The translations under genes and the position numbers were made by a program. A model generated the notes under the pieces. The model was not told where the DNA came from. It was given only the letters and a program-made list of their open reading frames with translations, and ran no database searches. A stretch of DNA of 64,000 bases from Scalesia atractyloides (lineage: Eukaryota; Streptophyta; Magnoliopsida; Asterales; Asteraceae), in the NCBI GenBank assembly GCA_947069175.1, contig CAMTDV010000009.1:7633163-7697162 (forward strand). The letters are read 5' to 3'. Position 1 is the stretch's first letter, and each line of letters begins with the position of its first letter. Shown in pieces: positions 22,260-33,764 of this stretch.

Positions 22260-22955
22260 TTCCTTGTTAATTAATGGAAACAATTAATACATATTATCAT
22301 TGTCGAATTCAAAATCGGCGCGCCCAAATGCAGTCGTCGGAAATCCCGGCGATCTCGCGAGATTGGACGGTTACTTCAGTTATAACGTAAACCTTAAACA
22401 CTACATCGGTTATAACCGACGCCTGAGTCCGCGACACAATTTATAACCGCCGGAGAATTTCTAACCGACGAATCAAGTCGGAAATCGGACCAAATTCATC
22501 GATGACCTGCCCTATAAATACCTCCTCGAACCTCTGCAAGCTTTTTCGCTCAAAACCGCACCCTTTCTCGGCGAAAATTTACTCGCCGGAAAAGTTCTGC
22601 ACATCGCCGGAAAACCGAACCCTTCACTTCTGAGCCTTACTGAACCCCCTGAGCTTATACCGAAGTCACCCACATCCTTTTCAAGCTTGCTGAAGGCTCT
22701 CTGCCGCAAGACACACGACGCCGGAATCTTTTGCTGTCACCGGAGTTCTGCCGAAGAAACAGAGAAGTCCAGTCGGTATACCTTACGCTTAAATCTTTCA
22801 TTCTTTTTATATAATCTCACATGTAATTAACCATCAGACACTAACGAACATGATTTAATCTTCGAACCAGTCGGACTTCCGATTCTGGTTAAAATCTAAC
22901 GAAGAAGACGAAGTGTCCGTTGTCTATAAGTTTAATTTAATTCAAGTTATAAATC

Positions 22956-23542
22956 GGGTTAGACACACAGTCCAGCGGTGGACTGTGTGCACATTAAACA
23001 CGTAAACGTCTCGAGTTCGAATCTTGTCCCACGCATGCTTGCCTTAATAAAAATGTCCTCTTTTTGTTAACCGAACCGGAGTCACCGCTGTTACATGTTA
23101 AGTTTAATAATAACCGGAATAATAACCAAGTTAGACACACAGTCCAGTGGTGGACTGTGTGAATGTTTAATCACACGTCCCGAGTTCGAATCCGGACTAC
23201 CGCACCAGTCTGGACAATTATCCAACCTTTTTAAATAAGGCAGAACTGAAATTATTTAATTGTATATAAGTATAATAAAAATCAGGTTATATAACAAGTT
23301 AAACACACAGTCCAGCGGTGGACTGTGTGTTAACCTAAACCACAGGTCCCGGTTCGAGACCTGTGGAGCGCACCGAGTCACTGATTAAAATCTTTTTAGA
23401 AATAAGTTGATTTTCGGATTAATCTAATTAATATATAAATATAATTAAAAACAGAAATATTTCGGGTTAGACACGTAGCTCAGTTGGTAGAGCTGCGTGC
23501 ACGCGTACGGGAGGTCTCGGGTTCGAGCCTCACCCAGCGCAC
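22956..23542 (+). promoter_or_regulatory. Four tandem tRNA-like pol III modules in LTR 3
   Basis: Modules are at about 22956-23034, 23128-23206, 23296-23373 and 23464-23542. All four keep a B box fitting GTTCGANNC. The third has lost one C in the stretch before its B box. Confidence 0.65.
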
Positions 23543-24609
23543 ACTTACACGCATACGAACCGGTCAAACAGTCAAGGTCAAAGGTAAAAAAAGTCAACAT
23601 TTTTATTATTTTTATTTATTTATTTTAATTAAAAATCAATTAAAAATACTTAAAAATAACATTTTAAGGTTAGAAAATAGCCTTAAACTCACAAAAATAC
23701 ACCCAACAATCCTACTAAAATGGATTAATAAAACCTGTTTACTTACCGAAACATTATGCCATTATCTAGGTTAATTTCACTCGTGGTTAAAACCACTTTG
23801 TGTGCATTCAACATCATCAACCGAACGCACCCACTGTGAGTGAATCTTACAACTTCCCCTTTTTAATTACACGTTTTGGGGTGTGTCATGTGTCACAAAA
23901 TAATTAACTCGTTTATTTAAACTTGTGCCATACCATATTGTGATATAAACTTAGATTGTTTATATTGTTGTGGTTATGTATTTCATTTTGTCAACTTATA
24001 TGAAAGTCATTCATTAAGCCCATCAGTTCCTCGTGGGAGTCGAGTTGAGCAACGCGTGCCTCAAAACAAATCCATTATTGTTCATGTGTGTATTATTGAG
24101 TTTATATTGTTTGTAGTTATGTATTTTATATTGTCAAGTTTATGCAATTCATTCATTAGGCCCATCAGTTCCTCGTGAGAGACGAGTTGAGCAACGCGTG
24201 CCTCTAAACGATCCATTATTGTTCATGTGTGTATTGTTTATTATTAAATTGATTGGTGAATAAGTTTACATCTATTTTTACTCATGTGTGGTTGTGCACT
24301 TTATTTTATAATCAATTAAATAAACTTGTTCAAATGTTTACCATAGGATTCACTCGCCAACTTTTTGTTGATCCACAAACCCTTTTTACACATGATACAG
24401 GTGAACAGGATGAAGCAAGGAAAACATAGGAAATGCCTTAGAAGAAAACAATGAAGCCTAGATTGATATTTAGGACATGTTGTAATATTGATTGTAATTT
24501 TCCATTAAAGTGTATTAATGAATATGAAACGTTAAAATAAATGTCATGAGCTTGATGATAACCCAACCATGCCCCGATCACCTTTTCCGCTGCGGGTCGG
24601 GGTGTGACA

Positions 24610-24614
24610 TCAGA
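24610..24614 (+). repeat. Target site duplication TCAGA, right
   Basis: Matches 8783-8787. It directly follows GGTGTGACA, the terminus of LTR 3. Confidence 0.9.
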
Positions 24615-25860
24615 CACAACCGCGTAATCTTTCCAAGAATCGGGTACTACGCATTTACCTTTCTTGGTTTCCACCTTTGGAAAAACAGGTTTCTTCGGAG
24701 CAGGAAGTGCAGGTTTTTTCTTCTTCTTGCTATCCGAGCCTACGCCCAAGTTTATCAAATCTCCTAAAAATTAACAAGTATACATGTAAGCCATAAGTTA
24801 TATTGCAACATTACTTCGGCGCAACAAAAGCAAAGTAGTAATATTGCAATACTAACTCACACACTATGAAACAGTACTTACCAATGGCCGACGATGGTTG
24901 CGCCTACAAATCTTCTGCCTTCAGAAGTGCAAAGTTGGGCAAGATTTGATCATACCACGATGGCGCGACTGAAACCACCGTTGTATAAAGCAGTAACTAC
25001 AACAAACAAAGGAATTGAGTAAATGAAAAGTCAATCTCAAAAGGCGCAAGAATCACTTACTTTGGTCGTCTTCCAAGTACACTGGCTTATCGTGACGATT
25101 CGCGTTCCAGTGCATACTCATGCCGCTGCAACTAAGGAACGCTCAGACACTTGGCACATCTTTCAAATTTTGATACCACTCCTCATTGACTGGTACCACC
25201 ATGTTATCCAAAGGAACATCTTCCACGCCTCAAAACGTCATCTTCATCGAGATCACTCTGACCTTGATATAAAAAAATTTCTGTTTCCAGTCATGATATG
25301 ATTTAAGAGGGATGAGTAGTAATTTCTTTGCCACTGCGCGTTGCTGGAATGAATAAAATCCCAGGGAACAATGTAGTTGGTAAAACACCCTAAACCGATC
25401 CACAGTTGGAATAATGTTCATTGATCGGCATACGAACTCGAAGTGACGGATCCTCACCATCACCATGGTTGGGAGATGTGAAATTTGTAAAATTCAAGAA
25501 CTTCAAGAAGAAAATGGGTCACCGGTAACCGAAAGTTACCATCAGCAAAATACTCCCAAAAAAGTAATGTATCCAGCCGGTGCTTGGGCTGCTGTATCGT
25601 TCTCATGGGGATACCAGGCATCCCAGATCGCTGGAAATTTTAGGTTCTTCACTAAACCATTGAACGCCTCCCTGGTCCATTTTAACGGTGGCAACGTCAT
25701 TGTCATATATACAATCTCTGGTGGATCCGAACTTGTAGCGTTCTAACCGGAAAAGTAATAAGCACATAATAAGAACGAGAGGGGATATGATCAGAAATAA
25801 GATGAGATTGCCGGAGAATTTCAAAGGGTTTTTTCTGCAATTTTAAAAAAGTGAAGAAGA
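24615..25860 (-). pseudogene. Tat antisense ORF, N-terminal part (gypsy-type putative transposase-like)
   Basis: Reading leftwards from about 25824, the pieces include a stretch NFRLPVTHFLLEVLEFYKF (about 25550-25470) and, in another frame, HFEFVCRSMNIIPTVDRF (25466-25400) followed by KSYHDWKQKFFYIKV. This order matches, from memory, the N-terminal domain of the antisense protein of Asteraceae Tat elements (the gypsy-type putative transposase family). A lysine/proline-rich linker (SKKKKKPALPAPKKP) follows at about 24740, and the frame then enters the nested LTR at 24609. The halves rejoin if the insertion and one TCAGA copy are removed. At least two frameshifts are present. Confidence 0.6.
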
Positions 25861-25876
25861 TGAAGTATCGATCCCC

Positions 25877-25884
25877 TTATATAG
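25877..25884 (-). promoter_or_regulatory. Candidate TATA box for the Tat antisense ORF
   Basis: On the minus strand the sequence reads CTATATAAGG, about 55-60 bases upstream of the first minus-strand ATG at 25824. It would allow RNA polymerase II transcription against the direction of the element. No expression evidence is available. Confidence 0.4.
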
Positions 25885-26264
25885 TAATCGCAATTCATGC
25901 CTCGGACTACGAGCAACGACTTTTGCGTCATACACTTAACCCTAGACAGGCTAGGGGCGAATGGGGAATAGCACTGGGCTTCACGCGGGGCTTGTAACAC
26001 ACAGAGGCTGTAATTCATTTAATGCTTGACGTCTGACACTGTTGACAGCCCGTCACACAGTCATCAGACTTCATCCACATGTTTCTTTTTACCTACTCCC
26101 CCACACTGATGATTGACACATGTCAAAGTTATTTGAAATTCAAATATTTCAAGAATCTTATCCATAAAACACATCTTCATCATGAAGTTTTCCAACCTTG
26201 CGCATCAAGCAGTACTAAGCTCACAAAGAGCAACAATTATAATAAGTCCAATACTACACTAGAC
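25885..26264. other. Tat region between antisense promoter and 3' LTR
   Basis: Mixed-composition sequence without a supported gene. The last bases before 26265 (ACACTAGAC) lead into a G-rich tract that is probably the polypurine tract or LTR start. Confidence 0.45.
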
Positions 26265-26456
26265 TGGGGGGGACTTGAAGGGGCATGGTCCCAAAAATCT
26301 TGCGCCAAGCGCATGGTTACCATACCTGAAGGGATATAGCCCCAGGAAACCTTGCGCCACTGGGGGGGACTTGAAAGGGCATGGTCCCAAAAATCTTGCG
26401 CCAAGCGCATGGTTACCATACCTGAAGGGATATAGCCCCAGGAAACCTTGCGCAAG
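26265..26456 (+). repeat. 96-bp tandem duplication at the start of the Tat 3' LTR
   Basis: Two nearly identical 96-bp units begin TGGGGGGGACTTGAA at 26265 and 26361. Each ends in CTTGCGC. The run of seven G resembles a polypurine tract, so the true 3' LTR start is either 26265 or 26361. The unit length is a multiple of three, which creates a spurious repeated ORF. Confidence 0.8.
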
Positions 26457-27298
26457 CACACTGTTATCATACCAATATCAGCTTCTAGATAAGCCTTGCA
26501 CTTCTCGCGCAAAATAATTAGGAAGTGATTTGGAAAAAAGCAAACTTATGCTACCTCGCGCCGAGATACCAAAAGGATTAACATTCATTTAACTTCCTTG
26601 CGCGATCCCGCATAAGGAAACAGTTAAGCTTGAAATTAATTCTCCTTGTAAGATAAACCTATGCACGGGGAATGTAGAAGCAGCCAAAAGGAATCTTTTC
26701 TGTTATAACAAACTGGGCACGTGGCTTTTAGCAAGAGGATCACAACTGTGAGATCTTTTAGAAAAATTAATGCTCATCGTGCAAGGCCTCATTCGGTTAC
26801 AACCGAATGTGACGCCGCAAGATCTGGTGCACTCATCTAAGTCACAATGATGGCATATCTCACATATAGATCTAGATGATTTCATTTTCCACGTGGCAAT
26901 CCCCCAGCCGTCAATCAGCACACGATCCGTGTCCGTGGAGGGCAAGATAACCAACTAACGGCGTAAAAGATTATGTTAACTCTCCTTCACATTTTGGCGC
27001 CCAAACCCGGCTGTAAATAAGAGACTTCAAGTACATGTAATCTCATTCACTTTCACATGCTCTCTCTCATACTTCACTTAATCTCTTCCGATACACTGTA
27101 CTTATTCTCACGCTGGTGGGTGGTCAAGGAGAGAACCCCCATTCTCCCCGTGGCGAGTCTAACGGTGTTCTGTTTTGTAGTGTTTTCGTCGAGTGATCAT
27201 ATAAACGGTGAGGCAAACTTGTGATTAACCTTATTATGTAGAAACCGCAAACTCAGATCTAGTTTGATTCCGATCCGCTTAGATCTGGTGTTTCTTCA
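26361..27298 (+). repeat. 3' LTR of the Tat element
   Basis: It starts TGGGGGGG and ends TTTCTTCA. Its 26501-27298 part matches 1-799, with scattered substitutions that show an old insertion. The inverted repeat ATTCGGTT/AACCGAAT is kept at about 26792-26809. The TATA box equivalent is mutated. Confidence 0.8.
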
Positions 27299-28638
27299 CG
27301 GAGGATGGGATAGAATGAGGTCTTGTAAACTATATGAGTGTTGGAACTCATATGAAATGGTTTAACAAACTCAACATTCTCATTTGAAATGAATCCTAAG
27401 TGCTTTTGATCCGTTATGACTCGTTAAGGAAGTTTACGCTACTTTAACGGGTCATTTGCGTAAATATATGTTCCGACTGTTAAATATGTACTATGATAAG
27501 ACTTATATGCCAAAACATGTTTGATAATGTTATAACATAAGTTTATATGTCAAAACTTTGGTTACATATGTTTAAATTGATTTATGTGCAAAAAGGGCGT
27601 TTTGGTCATTTTTAAAGTGCTTAAAGCGACTTATCATAACGCTAACCAAACGACGTGAACTTAAGGTATAACCTCAGTAGGTTATTCCTATACAACTATG
27701 GTCACAAATATATGTTTGGTCGGATCGTAAGATTGACCAAACGGGTCGGTTTCGAAAGTCAAAGCGGTGGTCAAGACCGCTCGACTTACGACCCTAAATA
27801 AGCACTAAAATAGAAGTGACGAGTTAGACATGTCAAACGTGTCTACCTAAGTTTATAAAACTGATTTGGTACCAAAACTTGGTGTTTTGATACCCGAAAA
27901 TGATTTCGTCGTAAAATGCACATTATGCGCATTTTGACCGAAACTTTGACTCGTCACTTCGACTAGTAACCCTGTTAATCAGAAAGTTCAATCGCTAGGG
28001 ATTATAATATTCATGATTACGATCATGTTGCAAAGTTCAATTGAACTTTGACTTGACTAATTATGGTCAGAAACGAAAGTCAAACATAAAGTCAAACTGT
28101 TTGACTTTTGGCTCAAAATAGCAAAATAAATAACAAGACTAAGTGAGCACTTACTTGTGTTGAAGAACACTTAAGAAGTGAGCAGGAAGCTAAAATGAGG
28201 TCCTTGATCACCTATTTATAGTGATCCTGGAGCTCCCAGAGAGGGAGAAAGAATTTTTGAAATAAGCAAGTTGAAATGAGGTTGTTAATCACCTATTTAT
28301 AGTGATCCTGGAGCTCCCAAATCATGACAAGTGCCCCTTGAGGTGTTAGAGGATTGATTAGTGTCGTCCCATGTGTCCAAAGGAGGTGATATGTGGCAAA
28401 ATTCACAACTTGGTGGCCAATGAAGTGAGCAGGAAGCTGCCAGGTGCTTTCTGTTGTACTGGCACCTGGATACGAACCTCATCTTATGTGGATACGGACC
28501 ACATCCACCTTCTGGGAGTCTAGGACACTTGTAGGTTTCGGTACGAGACCAATAGAACATTTGTGAGAATACGCAAATCACAGGGAACGCAAATCTGTGA
28601 GTTCATATCCCCCTTTCCTTTTAAACGTTTTCGGTTTT
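27299..28638 (-). repeat. Diverged Tekay-type LTR remnant
   Basis: Between the Tat 3' LTR and the minus-strand Tekay element lies sequence without genes. From about 27560 to 28200 it is loosely collinear, on the plus strand, with 30700-31390 inside the neighbouring LTR: GGGCGTTTTGGTCATTT, a GAAAGTCAAAG block, then a segment ending in GAGGTCCTTG. It is therefore probably an older LTR in minus orientation. Its right boundary with the LTR that resumes at 42180 is not resolved. W-box-like TTGACT cores are frequent. Confidence 0.4.
28190..28320. repeat. 80-bp tandem duplication with CTATTTATAG core
   Basis: The block TCACCTATTTATAGTGATCC and its flanks occur at about 28208 and 28288. The core CTATTTATAG, with TCAC and GTGA on either side, is a near-palindrome. 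Confidence 0.7.
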
Positions 28639-28643
28639 ATAAC
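28639..28643. repeat. Target site duplication ATAAC, left
   Basis: ATAAC precedes the LTR terminus at 28644 and recurs at 42175-42179 after the other end. Confidence 0.9.
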
Positions 28644-29939
28644 TGTCACACCCCGTATTTCCAACAAAATCCCGGTAGGCCTAGGTGGGGAGTATTGTGA
28701 CGTAAGATTGGTATCATCATGGTCAAACATATACAACACAGCGAAAGTCTTGAATATTAAATATTATTACAAACCGTAGAGTTTAAAAGTCTATAAAGTA
28801 AATACACGGTTTGCAATATTAGATCCACAGGCGGATCGAAAGTACGAAATTGATATTCTCCGACAGACTTTAGGCTTGACTAAGAACTTGCAAAATTCCC
28901 TACGTCATTACCAAGCAGCTCCTAACCTATTCCGTGCCGAAACCTGTAACTTAGCCTGCTTGGAAAATACGTCAGTTTTCACTGGTAAATACATTTAACC
29001 GACTCATTTTGAAAACATTTACAATTTGTATAGGTGCATTGAGCACGAAAATCTTTTATAACCTGGGACAATTCAAAATGATATTGCTTACAGTTTTACA
29101 GGTCTGTCAATACATATGGGGTCCGGTGCAGAAACCGAATAACCTGATTAACCAACACAACACTTAATAAAACCCACGGAGGAGTATAAAAATATATTTA
29201 TTTAGCATTAGCATCTGTCAGGTGTATGCCTACACCTCGCGCTTAGGTCGTGGCCATTAGTAACTTCAATGAGCCAAGGATATCCAGGACACGGTCGAGT
29301 TAACCCCCAATGTTTAAGTTATCAGACAACATAGAATAAAACAGGTTATAAGATTTAGTAAATCACAATCCGATAAACATGATCCCATACCCGACCAAGC
29401 GGTAATATAATACCGTATACCAAGCCCGTATAGGGAAATAAATTAAAGTATTTATCTGAGCTAGTTCTTCTAACGAATAGTAACTCAGCCGATAATCAAG
29501 AAGACAAATGCAAAGTATCGATCTATTGGGAGGCTTCAAGTCTGGATTGATGGTACTAATTAACCAATTAGAATGGTAATGGGTTTAGGTTGAGTAGTCG
29601 ACTCGAACCGGTTAGCTTAAAGGATACGTAACGGAACGATACGCTAGATTAAGCGATGACCGGAAAGAATGTTGTTTAAACCCGACAAGTACTAGGACTT
29701 GTATATTTTGGGTAAACATATAAGATTCTGGATTTTGATATAAAAATGATAAGGTTAGACCCGTTTCGGTGAATTTACGTAAACTAGTCACGTAGACTCA
29801 ACCGTATGCATATAAGCGATATCGGGTAACCGGATGAGTCATATACAAGTTTCATGTGCCATTACACTTAACACATGTTATAATATCTGTAAGATACTAA
29901 CATGCCTGCCCGTTATAGTTTTAAAATCGAATTCAGCTT

Positions 29940-30760
29940 CAAAAGGGTAATTTGGTCATTTTACGATTCATAAAGAAAAATTGGTTGATTAATCTGATGC
30001 CATGGTCATATATTATTTATAAAATATTTGTTTTATGATGTTACATCAGTAAGATATCAAATATAGGTGTGGTTTATATTTGAAGACCAAACTATGCCCC
30101 GAAAGGGTATTTTGGTCATTTCACACATAGATTTGAAGGCTTATTTGGAAATCTGAGCTTATAACTTGTTCTTGCTGTAAAAATATTTAAAATAAGTTTT
30201 ATAATCAGTAGGTAACAAGTCTTGATACTTAGATATGGTTTTAACCCATATTATGCGTCGAAAAGGCGATAGAGTCGCTAAATGACGATTTAATCGATGT
30301 TTAAGGAAAATTATAGTTTTGATCAGGTTTATATATTCAAAATATTTTATTTAACACATAAAATCAGTTTGTAAAAGGTTTGGTTATGAAAATGTCTTTA
30401 AAACCCATTTTATGCACCGTAAGGGCATTATCGTCATTTATCGATACCATGCAAGAGCCTTTACATAAACTCAGTTTATAAACTGATTTAATTTCCCAAA
30501 TAATTCTAATTATATGTTAACATCAGTAAATAAGGTGTTTTATTGTAAGAGTTATGTTTAGAACATTTAATTTGCCGAAAAGGGCATTTTGGTCCTTTAA
30601 AAGCTTGATTTGCGATATTTTGGAAAAACTTATGTTATAACCAAAATAATGACATGCATGTAAGCCAAATGAGTCAACATATCAGTAGATAACTTGTTTG
30701 CCATGCTCGTTTATATTTTAATCTCATTTTGCGCAAAAAGAGCGTATTAGTCATATTTAA
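29940..30760 (-). repeat. Degenerate 159-bp periodic repeat inside LTR
   Basis: A motif of the form AAAAGGGCATTTTGGTCATT recurs with anchors near 29945, 30105, 30265, 30423, 30582 and 30740, at spacings of 160, 160, 158, 159 and 158. Sequence between anchors has diverged strongly, but the spacing is constant. Confidence 0.65.
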
Positions 30761-31661
30761 CACATTGATGAAACTTGCGCATAACTCGGAATATGATTAT
30801 CATCATGTAGTATGACCTCAGAGGGTTATACTACATTATAATAGGATAAAAATGCAACTTAGAATCAGCCTTGAAAGACACAAAAATTGGGTCAGAACTG
30901 AAAGTCAAAGTAGAAGTCAAACACCGTGACTTTCGGTTGCGAACCGACCTTATACCTGGATTTGACGAGCCGGACATGTTCCCACATGTTCTTATAATCA
31001 TTACCACGTTATTAGAGTGACAAAATAGATTTTATAAAATGCACACCATCAGGTATGAATTTATTCCCAAATCTGACCCAGTTTGACTTTTTATGCATTA
31101 GTTTGACTCGTCAATTGGTTATGCAAAAGTGGTAATCAGGAGGTGCCGCTTTTGGGGATGATTACCTACTTTATTACAATCACGTAACCATCTTTGATTC
31201 GAACCATGGCTGGACTATAAGGATTTAAGCTCAAAGTCAAAGATGTTTTACGACGAACTTGACTTTTAGCTTGAATGAGTAATAAACTGAAAGAGGAAGG
31301 TCAAGAACACTTACACAAGGTCCTTGCATGAAAATGAGAGGAACTTGAAGGCCTTTGTAGCTCCAGAACTTGCAGAGATTGATGGGAGTGAATTCTAAAA
31401 CATGCAAGTTCTTTCAATGGATGCCCAAGACCCCATTTTTTGGAGTTAGAGGTTGAAGGAGGTGGTTACAGGTGTTATGAGGGCTTGGCAGAAGGAAACA
31501 AGTGTCTATGGTCGTGTAAAATCCAGAGGCAAGGTGGGAATTCACGAGAACATGCAAGCTGACATGTTTTTACACAATTCTGCCCTCTGCAGATCCCTTA
31601 AGGACCGTATGGCTATACGGTTACGGTCCGTAAGGACCCTGATCGCCCATAGATTTAGGTT

Positions 31662-31701
31662 TGGTTACAGACCGTAACCATATATGGTTGCGGCCCGTAA
31701 C
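31662..31701. repeat. Imperfect 40-bp palindrome in Tekay 3' LTR
   Basis: Counterpart of the 41949-41988 palindrome, with additional mismatches. A neighbouring 8-bp inverted repeat, GGACCGTA and TACGGTCC, lies just to the left. Confidence 0.7.
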
Positions 31702-31887
31702 CGCCTTTTAAAATAAATCAAAATTTTGGGAAATTTGCCATTTTGATCCCTAGACTTTACCACGCTGTCTTCAGAGGTTTTAATTTAACATGACGGCATT
31801 CTCGGTCCCTCTTGGTCGTCACTCGGCACGAGGATCAGCGGGACACGTGTCGGGGTTTGATTGGTTAGGATTTTACGAGGTGTTACA

Positions 31888-31925
31888 TCCTCACCCTGTT
31901 AAAAGAAATCTCGGCCTCGAGATTT
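31888..31925 (-). other. Polypurine tract and inverted repeat of the Tekay element
   Basis: On the minus strand AAATCTCG, AGGC, CGAGATTT (31906-31925) is followed by TTTTAACAGGGTGAGGA and the LTR. Its position is the same as that of the AAATTTCG/CGAAATTT repeat of the TR-GAG elements. Confidence 0.8.
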
Positions 31926-32330
31926 TATTCAAACAAGTGAGGGTACTTTTGTCGCATATGGGATTCGACTTCCCACGTATACTCGGGCCTCGACGGGCAT
32001 CCCATTTCACCTTTACAATAGGTATTTTCTTTTTTCGGAGCTTCTTGACCTGTCGATCTTTGATTGCAATTGGTTTATCAAGAACCTCAGGTTTTCATTA
32101 ATATGCACGTCCTCATGAGACATTGCTAGCCACTCATCGGCTAGACATTTCTTTAAATTGCAAATGTGGAACACGTCATGAATTCCACTTAACTTCTCAA
32201 GTAATTTTAGCTTGTAAGCTACCGACCCAACACGTTCGATGATCTCGAACGGTCCTATGTACCTAGGGCTTAGCTTGCCCTTCTTTCCGAAGCGCATCAC
32301 ACCTTTCCAAGGTGATACCTTTAACAACAC
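31925..32330 (-). pseudogene. Tekay integrase C-terminus and chromodomain, frameshifted
   Basis: The segment begins MLLKVSPWKGVMRFGKKGK and continues GKLSPRYIGPFEIIERVG and HDVFHICNLKKC, the GPF/Y module of chromovirus integrases. Downstream, after a frame change, KVKWDARRGP and then EYTWE and QKYPHLF mark the end of a chromodomain, which in other chromoviruses binds chromatin and steers integration. The stop follows at about 31925-31927. At least one single-base loss splits the chromodomain near 31990. Confidence 0.75.
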
Positions 32331-33190
32331 CTTGTCCCCTACTTGGAACTGTAGAGGTTTGCGTCACTTATCTGTGTAGCTTTTCTGCCTATCTCGGGCA
32401 GCTTTAAGACGTTCAAGGATTAGCCCAATCTTATCTGTCGTCTCCAGGACTATCTCAAGTCCTGTTAGTTGGGCCTCCCCAACTTTCCGCCCAACAAATA
32501 GGCGTCCGACATTTTCTCCCATACAAGGCCTCGAAAGGAGCAGCCTTGATGCTCGTATGATAACTATTGTTATAGGAGAACTCGATTAGGGGTAAGTGGT
32601 CATCCCAACTTCCACCTAAATCGATCACACAAGCGAGAGGCATGTCTTCTAGTGTCTGGATGGTACGCTCACTCTAACCATCGGTTTGAGGATGGTAAGC
32701 CGTACTGAAGTTCAATCGGGTGCCTAAGGATTGCTGGAAACTCTTCCAGAAGTGAGAAGTGTATCTTGTATCTCTATCGGATACAATAGATACCGGCACA
32801 CCGTGCAGTGACACGATTTTATCCACGTAAAGCTTGGCTAACTTATCAGAACTATGCGTCTCTTTTATGGGTTAGAAATGCGCTGACTTAGCCAGTCTAT
32901 CGACAACGACCCATATTGTGTCATTTCCACTCTTTGTTTTAGGCAACTTGGTAATGAAATCCATAGTTACCATCTCCCATTTCCATGTGGGGATTTCCAG
33001 TTGTTGTAGAAGTCCAGACGATTTCTGATGTTCAGCCTTAACTTTTGAACATGTCAAGCACTTAGCTACATGAGTGGCTATAGATTTCTTCAAACCCATC
33101 CACCAGTAGTCTGCCTTTAAATCTTGGTACATTTTATCACTTCCATGGTGAACGGAGTACCCGAGTTATGAGCTTCCTGAAGAATTAGAT
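32331..33190 (-). pseudogene. Tekay integrase core, broken
   Basis: The zinc finger remains as KCLTCSKVKAEHQKS near 33060, preceded by YQDLKADYWWMGLKK. The catalytic core begins with MVTMDFITKLPKTKSGND (first Asp) at about 32960. The region with the second Asp and the Glu (32660-32870) is interrupted by stops. SWDDHLPLIEFSYNNSYH (about 32600) and FEALYGRKCRTP follow. Stops occur near 32870 and 32680, and frames change between pieces. Confidence 0.78.
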
Positions 33191-33215
33191 CTCTAAGTCC
33201 TCCAAAAATCGGAAC

Positions 33216-33719
33216 CTAGATTCTCCCATTGAATCTAAGAATTTCATCGTTTCCAGGAGTCAATTGATCAATAGTTTTACCTAGCCCTTCCTTAGGGAGG
33301 TTCACTTCCAACATAGCTTGCTTTTGTGCATCAAGTAGTTTCTCATTCAAACTATTTTTTAGCTCAATACTTTTGGCGTTGATCCTAATTGGCATAACCC
33401 TCTCCTTACGACTAAGTGCTTCGGCAACTATGTTTGCCTTGCCAGTGTGATATCGTATGTCACAGTCATAGTCGTTTAATGTCTCCATCCAACGGCGTTG
33501 TTTCATGTTCAAGTCCTTTTGATTGAATAGGTGTTGGAGGCTTTTGTGATCAGTGTATATAATACACTTTGTACCATACAAATAGTGTCTCCATAACTTT
33601 AGTGCAAACACCACTGCACCCAGTTCCAATTCATGGGTAGTGTAATTCCTTTCATGCACTTTTAATTGTCGCGATGCGTAGGCAATCACCTTGCCCCTTT
33701 GCATAAGTACACAGCCCAT
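33216..33719 (-). pseudogene. Tekay RNase H
   Basis: An open stretch of 167 codons encodes GCVLMQRGKVIAYASRQLK, ELELGAVVFALKLWRHYLYG, YTDHKSLQHLFNQKDLNMRQ-like sequence and ANIVAEALSRKE. The usual final D in V.DALSR is E here (VAEALSR), which may remove one catalytic residue. The upstream part with the first acidic site joins the RT region through a stop at about 33765. Confidence 0.8.
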
Positions 33720-33764
33720 GCCTGTGTGCGAAGCATCGCAGTAGACGACAAATTCTTCGGTACC

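Larger units (their letters stand above)
8788..24609 (+). mobile_element. TR-GAG compound element with three LTRs and two gag-only interiors
   Basis: The structure is LTR 1 (8788-10701), interior 1 (10702-14852), LTR 2 (14853-17477), interior 2 (17478-21992), LTR 3 (21993-24609), with one TCAGA pair outside. Each interior has a tRNA-iMet primer site, a conserved leader, a gag gene, a long structured repeat array and a polypurine tract. There is no protease, RT, RNase H or integrase. Such LTR-plus-gag elements are known in plants as TR-GAG. The two interiors are nearly identical, which fits unequal recombination between LTRs after a single insertion. Replication would need pol proteins from another element. 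Confidence 0.88.
21993..24609 (+). repeat. TR-GAG LTR 3
   Basis: It is 2617 bp long with TG...CA ends. The TATA box is at 22513-22520. It differs from LTR 2 by scattered substitutions and by loss of one GGTCAAC unit near 23585. Confidence 0.92.
1..27298 (+). mobile_element. Tat-lineage Ty3/gypsy retrotransposon, decayed and interrupted
   Basis: The order LTR, gag, protease, reverse transcriptase, RNase H, second RNase H, integrase, antisense ORF, LTR is the layout of the plant Tat branch. Integrase after RT makes it Ty3/gypsy, and the extra RNase H and antisense ORF point to Tat rather than Athila or chromovirus. The left end of the 5' LTR lies before the window, so the target duplication cannot be tested; the five bases after the 3' LTR are CGGAG. 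A TR-GAG compound element is inserted at 8788-24609. Without it the visible part is about 11.5 kb. Every sense-strand gene has stops or frameshifts, so the copy is dead. Confidence 0.82.
28644..31887 (-). repeat. 3' LTR of the minus-strand Tekay element
   Basis: In plus coordinates it runs from TGTCACACCCC to GAGGTGTTACA, 3244 bp. It contains a degenerate repeat of about 159 bp (29940-30760) and an inverted-repeat cluster at 31600-31701. No coding capacity is supported. Confidence 0.9.

Noticed and set aside
26275..26517. ORF with internal 32-residue repeats
   Set aside because: Product of the 96-bp tandem duplication at an LTR start.
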